Assembly (NCBI GenBank): GCA_007133255.1
Contig: SLMY01000169.1
Coordinates: 1 to 12,117 of the forward strand
DNA from: Clostridiales bacterium
GTDB lineage: Bacteria > Bacillota > Clostridia > Saccharofermentanales > UBA5734
DNA: 12,117 nt
Direction: 5' to 3'
Shown piece by piece: positions 6,137-12,117 of the stretch. The notes under the pieces were generated by a model. That model was given only the letters and a program-made list of their open reading frames with translations, had not been told where the DNA came from and did not search any database. Each line of letters begins with the position of its first letter. Within the stretch, counting starts at the first letter, position 1. The translations under genes were made by a program, and so were the position numbers.

Positions 6137-6571
6137 ATGAATCAATTAACAGAAAAATGGATGGGACTGGATTTTGGCATGCGGCGAATTGGTGTTGCTG
6201 TCAGTGATTCAATGGGAATGCTGGCCAGACGTTTTGAGACGATCAACTGGAACGGAAAAGACTGGGAATGGGCATTGGACCGTCTGGCTGCCATTATCAG
6301 GCAGGAATCGATTTCAGGACTTGTGATCGGATTGCCGCGGCGGACAGATGGACTTGCAGGCGATTCAGAAAATATTGCCCGTTTGTTTTCCTGCCAGCTT
6401 GCGAAAAAAACCGGTATTCAACCTGTGCTTTTGGATGAGCGTTATACAACTGTTCTCGCGAACCGCATCCTAACCGAAACAGGCATAAAAAAGGAACGTA
6501 AAAAAGCTGTAATCGATCAGATTGCTGCCGAGATAATTCTGCAAGACTATCTTGACAGCAATCGTAGTTAA
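6137..6571 (+). CDS. ruvX: RuvX / YqgF family Holliday junction resolvase-like nuclease
   Basis: This 144-residue RNase H-fold protein shows every family motif: MGLDFGMRRIGVAVSD (9-24, catalytic D12), LVIGLPRRTDG (62-72), DERYTT (100-105, E101) and DQIAAEIILQDYLD (127-140, D127). YqgF proteins are implicated in 16S/pre-rRNA end processing in E. coli and in Holliday junction resolution in other bacteria. ATG 6137 has GGAG at 6126-6129, seven bases upstream. It lies 30 bp behind the reductase and upstream of two DUF1292 genes, matching the conserved Bacillota order. Confidence 0.95.
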   Translation: MNQLTEKWMGLDFGMRRIGVAVSDSMGMLARRFETINWNGKDWEWALDRLAAIIRQESISGLVIGLPRRTDGLAGDSENIARLFSCQLAKKTGIQPVLLDERYTTVLANRILTETGIKKERKKAVIDQIAAEIILQDYLDSNRS

Positions 6572-6593
6572 TCTCGATATGCCAGTGTTGATA

Positions 6594-6602
6594 TGATATA
6601 AT
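6594..6602 (+). promoter_or_regulatory. Extended -10 promoter upstream of the DUF1292 genes
   Basis: TGATATAAT carries the TGn extension and a perfect TATAAT. No convincing -35 sits 16-18 bases upstream, which extended -10 promoters tolerate. Transcription would begin near 6609 and give a leader of about 60 nt containing the tandem repeat at 6613-6640. Confidence 0.6.
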
Positions 6603-6612
6603 GGCGAAAGGG

Positions 6613-6640
6613 CTGGACGGCCTTTACTGGACGGCCTTTA
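6613..6640 (+). repeat. Perfect 14-bp tandem duplication in the leader of the first DUF1292 gene
   Basis: CTGGACGGCCTTTA occurs twice back to back (6613-6626 and 6627-6640) with no differences. The AAAGG just before it (6608-6612) can pair with CCTTT in either copy, so two alternative small hairpins are possible upstream of the ribosome binding site GGAGG at 6656-6660. The function is unknown; it may be only a replication-slippage duplication. Confidence 0.85.
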
Positions 6641-6669
6641 AATGTGTAGTTATCTGGAGGAAAATGATA

Positions 6670-7092
6670 ATGATGTACAAAGATGAGTGCTGCTGTGATG
6701 CTGATACCAACAACAAAGATTGTGATTGCGACTGTGACCATGATCATAAGGGTGAAACTGCTGATTGTCAGTGTGGCTGCGGCTGTGAACATGATGAACA
6801 TGATGAGCATGGCGAAGGCCTGATTACCATGACGGATACAGAAACAGGTGAGTCGTATACTTTTGCCGTGGCCGACGATTTTGCCTATGAAGATGATCAC
6901 TATTGTGTTCTGGTAACCGTTGACAACGAACGCGATCCTGAAATGATTATCGCCAAAATCGTCAAGCTTGACGATGGCAGTGAAGGTCTGATGAGTCTTG
7001 ATGATGATGAGTATGACCAGGTTTACGCTGAATACGAACGTTTATGTGAGGAAGAGACTGATGAGATCACTGAAGAGGAAGAACCGATCTGA
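6670..7092 (+). CDS. DUF1292 (YrzB-like) protein with Cys/His/Asp-rich N-terminus
   Basis: Acidic 140-residue protein. Residues about 50-130 resemble DUF1292, a small domain of unknown function found behind ruvX in Bacillota: GLITMTDTETGESYTF, then a conserved-looking YCVLVTVD and DPEMIIAKIV. Residues 7-48 are unusual: ten Cys (7, 8, 9, 18, 20, 22, 33, 35, 37, 39) and five His (24, 26, 41, 44, 47) spaced by Asp, Glu and Gly, as in CDCDCDHDH and CQCGCGCEHDEHDEH. This composition suggests binding of thiophilic or divalent metal, which is inference. ATG 6670 lies nine bases behind GGAGG (6656-6660); ATGs at 6664 and 6673 are alternatives. No signal peptide or membrane segment is seen. Confidence 0.85.
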   Translation: MMYKDECCCDADTNNKDCDCDCDHDHKGETADCQCGCGCEHDEHDEHGEGLITMTDTETGESYTFAVADDFAYEDDHYCVLVTVDNERDPEMIIAKIVKLDDGSEGLMSLDDDEYDQVYAEYERLCEEETDEITEEEEPI

Positions 7093-7402
7093 ACCAGAAA
7101 GTTCTGTTCGGGACGATCGTGCGTCACAAGACGATATTCTGGCGGTAATCGCGGATATAGATAGTGGGCACGAGTATTATATGGCATTTGTCGACGAGTT
7201 CAAATTTGACGGTAATGAATACGTGGTTATGTATAACTATGAACCTGATGATGGACAACATGCTGATCCTGAATTAATTATTATGCGTTCACAGCGTCAT
7301 GTCGATGGTGAACAATACTTTTTATCAATCAAAAACCGTAAGGAACTTGATGCCGCGTTTAACATTTTTTTTCAGCGCTTCGAGGAATCCGGAGGTATTT
7401 AG
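7061..7402 (+). CDS. Second DUF1292-like protein, overlapping the first
   Basis: This small acidic protein of 113 residues (from ATG 7061) carries a DUF1292-like core from about residue 25: DDILAVIADIDSGHEYYMAF, NEYVVMYNY and DPELIIMRSQ, parallel to the preceding protein. It lacks the Cys/His-rich leader. The start is uncertain: no ATG, GTG or TTG exists in frame between 7064 and the core, so translation must begin inside the previous gene. ATG 7061 has GAGG (7048-7051) nine bases upstream and overlaps the first gene by 32 bp, implying translational coupling. A non-canonical start after the overlap is possible. Probably an ancient duplicate of its neighbour. Confidence 0.75.
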   Translation: MRSLKRKNRSEPESSVRDDRASQDDILAVIADIDSGHEYYMAFVDEFKFDGNEYVVMYNYEPDDGQHADPELIIMRSQRHVDGEQYFLSIKNRKELDAAFNIFFQRFEESGGI

Positions 7403-7417
7403 GGAGAAAGATACTCT

Positions 7418-8338
7418 ATGAATATGAAGGGCTGTACTTTGTTTTCAGCTGATGACGCCTCGCTTTACAATCAGTTTTTTTCTTTAAGCAAGACAGAAAT
7501 ATCTGATTCCTGTCTCAACAGCCGTGTTGCATGGAACTCAGGCTTTGCTTACCACAAATGTGTAATTGATGATACTTTATGCCTGGTCAGTGACGGTGGT
7601 ATTTTTACAACCCCTCATATGACATGGCCAGTTGGGGAAATGGATGCGCCTACGCTGCAAAGAATCATTGATCGAGTACAACCTATTTTCCAGGAACGAG
7701 ACTGGGAACTGCGGATGATGTACATTGATGAAATGAATCTTGAACTCGTGCAGGCGCTGGATGGGTATGATGCGGATATCAGCTATAATCGTGATTTTTC
7801 AGATTATGTTTATGACGCGCAGGAAATGCGCGAGTTGTCTGGCAAATCTATGCATGGGAAAAGAAATCATATCAACCGTTTTATGCGAACCTATCCCGAT
7901 TTCAAATACGAGCAGATCAAGCCCGAGGATCGTGACGAAGCGCTTGGCCTGGTAAAAGCTTGGTGTGACGAAAAAGATCTGGATTGTATGGACCTGGTTA
8001 GCAGCGACTATCGAGCGATCAGGCAATTATTCATTGATTTTGATAAACTTGACCTGTTTGGAGGATCCATCCGGACTAACGGCCGGCTTGTTGCTTTTTC
8101 ACTTGGCTCCTTACCAAGACCTGATACGGCTGTTATCCATTTTGAGAAAGCAGACACCGCCATTCGAGGTCTGTATGCTGTCATCAACAAATTAACCATG
8201 GATCACACTTTTCCTGATGTGAAATATGTCAATCGAGAAGAAGACATGGGCATACGCGGATTAAGAAAAGCAAAGAAATCGTACGGGCCAATCCGAATGA
8301 TTAAAAAATATGAGGCGAAGATTACAAAAAAATCATAA
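7418..8338 (+). CDS. DUF2156 domain protein (phosphatidylglycerol lysyltransferase C-domain-like)
   Basis: This 306-residue soluble protein resembles the DUF2156 family, which has the double GNAT-like fold of the catalytic part of MprF-type aminoacyl-phosphatidylglycerol synthases. Characteristic segments are YVYDAQEMRELSGKSMHGKR (130-149) with NHINRF following, a downstream acyltransferase-like stretch (GGSIRTNGRLVAFSLGS), and a C-terminal VNREEDMGIRGLRKAKKSY. There is no membrane flippase domain, so by itself it is not a full MprF; substrate and product are unknown. AGGGAG at 7401-7406 lies 11 bases before ATG 7418. It begins 15 bp after the DUF1292 gene and is probably in the same transcript. 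Confidence 0.85.
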   Translation: MNMKGCTLFSADDASLYNQFFSLSKTEISDSCLNSRVAWNSGFAYHKCVIDDTLCLVSDGGIFTTPHMTWPVGEMDAPTLQRIIDRVQPIFQERDWELRMMYIDEMNLELVQALDGYDADISYNRDFSDYVYDAQEMRELSGKSMHGKRNHINRFMRTYPDFKYEQIKPEDRDEALGLVKAWCDEKDLDCMDLVSSDYRAIRQLFIDFDKLDLFGGSIRTNGRLVAFSLGSLPRPDTAVIHFEKADTAIRGLYAVINKLTMDHTFPDVKYVNREEDMGIRGLRKAKKSYGPIRMIKKYEAKITKKS

Positions 8339-8410
8339 ATTGTGAAGCCCGTTTTAATGACCTTAGCTTATATGACAACAGATGAAAGAACCACCCGATT
8401 GGAGAAGAGC

Positions 8411-9343
8411 ATGAAGCTGAAAAGTGATATGAAGCAGCAGGAACCTTTTCTGCAAAGCAGAAAACTCAGGATACGGACAATTTTATTTCCAATCCTGTTT
8501 ATGGGGTTACACTGGCTGGTGATGAATATAGCCGCGCTGCTCTATCTGGCTGTTTTTACTGTTGTTACAATGTCTGGCCATGATATCAGTCTTTTTTCAT
8601 TTTTTGAAGATCAGGAATTTTTAAGTCAGATTTTAATTGAGCAGTATCCTATCATCGCTGTCCTTTATTCATTGGTATTAATTCCAGTTTATCTGGTTTT
8701 TCTTTCATTAAGCAGACAACGGGATCCACGTGTTTTACTCAACGCGTCTTTAAGGAGTCAGCATATCTGGCCGGCGATCGCTATGATGATTGGCGCGATG
8801 GGGCTGACAAACCTCTGGTTTGCTCTTCTGACTTACCTGGGCGACCAGTTTGAATATGTCAATGAGCAGCTGCAAAATTATATTGAACAGGCCTCTGCCT
8901 TTACGCCGTCTGCTGGCTATATCTGGCTTATTCTCGGGATCGTTATCTTCGCGCCTATAGCTGAAGAGTTACTCTTCAGAGGTATTATTCAGGGAGAACT
9001 GCGAAAAGCGATGCCGGAATGGCTGGCCATCATTATTCAGGCGGTTATATTTGCTTTATTTCACATGCAGCCAGTTCAGATTACTTATGTCATCGTCCCC
9101 GGACTGCTTCTTGGTGTTGCTTATGCCTGGTCGCGTACGATCTGGGTTCCCATTGTTATGCATATTACTTTCAATTTCCTGGGGAGTGTTATTCCATCTG
9201 TGGTTGGTGAAGATGAAGTGCTCAGCAGCATTGTCATTTACAGTCAGCTGGCGTTCATTTTTATAGGCATACTGGCCGCTGTCTATTTTTACATGAATCG
9301 GCGACCTGCAAAACTGGTTTCTGTTTCACCAGAAAACGGATAG
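8411..9343 (+). CDS. CPBP-family intramembrane metalloprotease
   Basis: A 310-residue polytopic membrane protein of the CPBP (CAAX protease and bacteriocin-processing, formerly Abi) family. The three signature motifs are present: EELLFRG with E185, E186 and R190; FALFHMQ with H218; and HITFNF with H251 and N255. Hydrophobic segments lie about 22-55, 79-101, 119-143, 168-184, 205-219, 226-240, 245-262 and 268-290. Relatives in Gram-positives act in prenyl-protein processing, bacteriocin self-immunity or maturation; the target here is unknown and no bacteriocin gene is adjacent. The start ATG 8411 is chosen because GGAG (8401-8404) is six bases upstream; an in-frame GTG at 8342 has no binding site and adds 23 non-conserved residues. 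Confidence 0.92.
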   Translation: MKLKSDMKQQEPFLQSRKLRIRTILFPILFMGLHWLVMNIAALLYLAVFTVVTMSGHDISLFSFFEDQEFLSQILIEQYPIIAVLYSLVLIPVYLVFLSLSRQRDPRVLLNASLRSQHIWPAIAMMIGAMGLTNLWFALLTYLGDQFEYVNEQLQNYIEQASAFTPSAGYIWLILGIVIFAPIAEELLFRGIIQGELRKAMPEWLAIIIQAVIFALFHMQPVQITYVIVPGLLLGVAYAWSRTIWVPIVMHITFNFLGSVIPSVVGEDEVLSSIVIYSQLAFIFIGILAAVYFYMNRRPAKLVSVSPENG

Positions 9344-9390
9344 AACGTGAAGATTGAAAACAGGGTTTCATTTAACATGAGGTGAGTAGA

Positions 9391-10410
9391 GTGATTCATT
9401 ATGAAGGCAGATTAGCGATACCAGCCGATTATCATTCAGAGCTTGATATTCGTGATACAGAAATTGCGATCAAACGCATAAAAGATCAATTTGAAACACA
9501 ATTGGCAGACACATTAAATCTGACACGTGTTTCCGCGCCGCTTTATGTTCGGCCAGAGACAGGGCTCAATGATAATCTTAATGGGATTGAGAGGCCTGTC
9601 AGTTTTGAGATTCGTGAGATTAAATCGCGAGTTGAGGTTGTACATTCGCTTGCCAAATGGAAACGCATGGCACTTGCCCGCTATGGATTTTACCAGAATG
9701 AAGGTCTTTATACAGACATGAACGCCATTCGCAGAGATGAGGACCTTGACAATGTACACAGCGTTTATGTTGACCAGTGGGACTGGGAATTAATAATCAG
9801 CCATGAAGACCGGACACGAGGGACGCTGAAAAAAATTGTTAGAGAAATCTATCATTGTTTGAGACGTACCGAAAACCATGTTGCCCGTGACTATCCATGT
9901 TTAAAGAAAAAACTGCCGGATGATATCTATTTTATCACAACACAGGATCTTGAAGATCGGTTTCCGGACCTGAAACCACATCAACGGGAAGATAAAATCT
10001 GCAAAGAAAAAAAAGCTGTTTTCATTATGCAGATAGGCGATCGTCTCAGCAGCGGAAACGCTCATGATGGAAGAGCGCCAGACTATGATGACTGGAAGCT
10101 GAACGGTGATCTTCTGCTTTGGTTTCCGGTTCTTGAACGTGCACTGGAAATCTCATCAATGGGCATCCGGGTTGATCAGTCATCTCTTTTAGCGCAGATA
10201 GAGAAAACTGGATGTAGTGAGCGTCTTGAACTTGATTTTCATAAAAGAATTTTAGCGGGAACGCTGCCTTTCACAATAGGCGGCGGCATAGGGCAATCCA
10301 GGCTCTGCCAATATTATCTTGACAAAGCTCATATTGGTGAGGTACAGGCATCTGTATGGCCTGACTGGATGGTTGAAAAATGCTCGCAGCACAAAATGTA
10401 TTTGTTGTGA
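9391..10410 (+). CDS. asnA: Aspartate--ammonia ligase (asparagine synthetase A)
   Basis: ATP-dependent, ammonia-using asparagine synthetase, related to class II aminoacyl-tRNA synthetases and cytoplasmic. Of 339 residues, conserved blocks include LTRVSAPLYV (44-53), VVHSLAKWKRMAL (83-95), HSVYVDQWDWE (123-133), RAPDYDDW (near 230), SSMGIRVD and TIGGGIGQSRL (295-305, the ATP-binding motif 3 region). Length and motifs match complete family members. Start: GTG 9391 has AGGTGA (9380-9385) five bases upstream; an in-frame GTG at 9382 lies inside that site and is unlikely. It follows the CPBP gene after 47 bp; a shared transcript is possible but the functions look unrelated. Confidence 0.96.
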   Translation: MIHYEGRLAIPADYHSELDIRDTEIAIKRIKDQFETQLADTLNLTRVSAPLYVRPETGLNDNLNGIERPVSFEIREIKSRVEVVHSLAKWKRMALARYGFYQNEGLYTDMNAIRRDEDLDNVHSVYVDQWDWELIISHEDRTRGTLKKIVREIYHCLRRTENHVARDYPCLKKKLPDDIYFITTQDLEDRFPDLKPHQREDKICKEKKAVFIMQIGDRLSSGNAHDGRAPDYDDWKLNGDLLLWFPVLERALEISSMGIRVDQSSLLAQIEKTGCSERLELDFHKRILAGTLPFTIGGGIGQSRLCQYYLDKAHIGEVQASVWPDWMVEKCSQHKMYLL

Positions 10411-10483
10411 TACTGCTTATACCTGACCGAATACAGATATTCTGGAAGAAACCTATTTGTCACTGCTCAGGGAGGTAGTCTCT

Positions 10484-12117
10484 TTGCCCGGAATTAGAAA
10501 TTGGCGCAGCCTAAAGAAACGGGTTTTAATAGTAACCATCATCGTCATTGTTTTTGTGCTGACAGCCGGCGGATTTCTTGGCTGGTACGCTGCGTCATTG
10601 CCTGGTCCGGCTGATACAACACGTTTTATTATTCGCAGCCCTGAAAATCGACACCATGTTATAGGGGCCGGTATGTCGCTGCAATCAATGCATTCATCAA
10701 ACATGATCGCAGACCCCTCATTTGAACCGATTGTTCTTCGAACAGCACTGACGGTACATCAGACAAATGGTGACACCTTATCCGTCGCCAAGCAGCATGT
10801 AGATCGTGACCTGTATCGTGACGGTTTTTTTGAAGGCGCGAAGGCGCGCGTGATGTCATGGGATCAGGATAACATGGCTGTCAAAAAATCAGCGCAAGTC
10901 GCGTCATACGGCATCAATCGAATCAGCAGCATACAAGGTGCCACTTTACCTGACACAATTGACGGCCCGGTTAAGATTAATGCTTTTTTCTCAACTGATT
11001 CTGATGTTTGGGCTGTGGGAGATCTGGGTCTCGTGATTTTGAATGCCGGAAGTCCTGAGGCTGAATTGATTCAACTTCAGACTCAAGAAGACTTGACTGG
11101 TATCACGTATCATCCTCAGTTTGGCTTTTTTATCTGCAGCAGACAAGGATCTGTGTTTTATTCAGAAAATGGTGAGGACTGGAGTCGCGTACAAGCACAA
11201 GCTGAACAGCCACTTAACAGTATCGCTGTAAATGATAAAGGCCTTTTTGTCGCGGCAGGCGATAAAGGTTTAGTACTGGCTGGTAGTTCCAGCATCGAAG
11301 CTGTATCTTTTTATTTGCAGACACAAGCTGACTTGCATGCGATTATTTACAATGGCTCAGCTTTTTATGCCGCGGGTGAAAATGGCGTTATTTTATCATC
11401 AGCCGGCGGCCTGATCTGGCGACTTGAGTCTATTGATTCAGCTTCAGACTGGCATGTCATCTTCAGTCACCATGACCAGGTCTTTCTTGCTGGAGACCAG
11501 GGACATCTTGCCCTTATCGATCAGGAAAATGGAATTCAGGTGCTGCCTACCCTATTTGATCGCGATATCATTGATCTTTATGTATTATCCTCTGATCAGC
11601 TTATGGCTCTCGACAAAGAAGGTATCTTTTATATATCGAATAACGCTGGCCTTGATTGGCAGCAAATAACTGAACAAGCGGATTTTCACAGCAGCGCTTT
11701 TATCATAACCGAAGAGAATCGGATGATATCAGCCGGCTTAACAGGACAAGTTGGTACAGCGGTGCTGACCGCGGATATTGTCCTGGACAGTCCTGCCGAT
11801 GAAGGTGGTTTTCAGGCAGGTGATATTATCTTCCTTGAGAAAAGCGTACTGGATTTTCAGCCATGCTCCCTTATCTTGACCTGTTTCGATGAGCGTGAGA
11901 GTCATGAGTCGCTATGGCGCTATCATGGGCCTGGTGAAGTTTACCGATCAGAGCAGACCGTTCCTCCAGGCGGCGGCAGCGCGTCACTGGCTATTGACCG
12001 GACTCAGACTGTTGGCCGGCAACCCGCGATTTTGTCACAGGAAATTAACGCGATTCAGCGCCGGCAAACAAGAAATGAAGTTTTTCATTTAGAAGTATGG
12101 CTTAAACATGAAGGTGA
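10484..12117 (+). CDS. Membrane-anchored beta-propeller-like surface protein (3' end outside window)
   Basis: An open frame runs from TTG 10484 to the window edge without a stop (544 codons seen). AGGGAGG at 10469-10475, eight bases before the TTG, fixes this start; no ATG start is competitive. Residues 1-13 are basic (RNWRSLKKR) and 14-36 form one hydrophobic helix, so the protein is an N-in membrane-anchored extracytoplasmic one. Residues about 170-428 hold roughly seven imperfect repeats of the BNR / YCF48 type, e.g. VWAVGDLGLVIL, FYSENGEDW, LFVAAGDKGLVLA, FYAAGENGVILSSAGGLIW, VFLAGDQG, FYISNNAGLDW and MISAGLTGQVGT, suggesting a seven-bladed propeller. From about 430 a different module begins (GPG near 490, SLAIDRTQ, FHLEVWLKHEG), resembling a jelly-roll carbohydrate-binding domain. 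No function is assigned; an envelope or polysaccharide-related role is a guess. Confidence 0.85.
   Translation, partial: MPGIRNWRSLKKRVLIVTIIVIVFVLTAGGFLGWYAASLPGPADTTRFIIRSPENRHHVIGAGMSLQSMHSSNMIADPSFEPIVLRTALTVHQTNGDTLSVAKQHVDRDLYRDGFFEGAKARVMSWDQDNMAVKKSAQVASYGINRISSIQGATLPDTIDGPVKINAFFSTDSDVWAVGDLGLVILNAGSPEAELIQLQTQEDLTGITYHPQFGFFICSRQGSVFYSENGEDWSRVQAQAEQPLNSIAVNDKGLFVAAGDKGLVLAGSSSIEAVSFYLQTQADLHAIIYNGSAFYAAGENGVILSSAGGLIWRLESIDSASDWHVIFSHHDQVFLAGDQGHLALIDQENGIQVLPTLFDRDIIDLYVLSSDQLMALDKEGIFYISNNAGLDWQQITEQADFHSSAFIITEENRMISAGLTGQVGTAVLTADIVLDSPADEGGFQAGDIIFLEKSVLDFQPCSLILTCFDERESHESLWRYHGPGEVYRSEQTVPPGGGSASLAIDRTQTVGRQPAILSQEINAIQRRQTRNEVFHLEVWLKHEG

Noticed and set aside
11779..11850. 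PDZ-like look of DSPADEGGFQAGDIIF in the propeller protein
   Set aside because: Only the short SPA..G.Q.GDII pattern fits; the following residues do not continue as a PDZ domain and the downstream part looks more like a carbohydrate-binding module.
1..12117. CRISPR array, insertion sequence, prophage or defence island
   Set aside because: No repeat-spacer structure, terminal inverted repeats, transposase, integrase or known defence nuclease cassette was found; the genes are mostly core functions.

Overview
The window reads as chromosomal DNA of a Gram-positive, low-to-moderate-GC bacterium of the Bacillota, most likely an anaerobic Clostridia-type lineage. Pointers are strong AGGAGG-type ribosome binding sites, the Bacillota-typical set IreB / RuvX (YqgF) / DUF1292, an HPr-like protein of the kind common in Clostridia, a DUF2156 protein, AsnA, and an aldo/keto reductase with a bacterial ferredoxin tail. 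I see no integrase, transposase, CRISPR array or phage gene. All genes but one lie on the + strand.

Layout. 1-160: end of a tRNA cluster (3' part of a probable tRNA-Asp, complete tRNA-Phe, terminator-like hairpin). 242-728: secG with its own promoter and a strong terminator. 729-2850: an RNase R-type exonuclease that starts at the second cold-shock domain and lacks the usual N-terminal helix-turn-helix and first cold-shock domain. 2864-4645: a divergent pair, an HPr-like protein without the phosphorylatable histidine (-) and the tRNA methylthiotransferase MtaB (+), apparently driven from two promoters whose -35 boxes share one 14-bp palindrome. 4707-7402: the IreB / RuvX / DUF1292 neighbourhood, interrupted by an aldo/keto reductase-ferredoxin gene and carrying two different DUF1292 genes, the first with a remarkable Cys/His/Asp-rich N-terminus. 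7418-10410: DUF2156 protein, CPBP-family membrane protease and asparagine synthetase A. 10484-end: a TTG-initiated, membrane-anchored protein with about seven beta-propeller-like repeats, open at the right edge.

How the genes relate. SecG (export), RNase R (RNA decay), MtaB (tRNA modification) and RuvX (Holliday junction / rRNA processing nuclease) are housekeeping. IreB is a target of the PASTA-domain Ser/Thr kinase in relatives, so the 4.7-7.4 kb block may tie envelope signalling to nucleic-acid housekeeping. The DUF2156 and CPBP proteins and the anchored propeller protein all point to the cell envelope, but nothing in the sequence proves that they form one pathway. I do not see a clear-cut new defence or mobile system here. 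The most unusual items are the shortened RNase R, the shared-palindrome divergent promoter, the metal-ligand-rich DUF1292 protein with a tandem repeat in its leader, and the anchored propeller protein.
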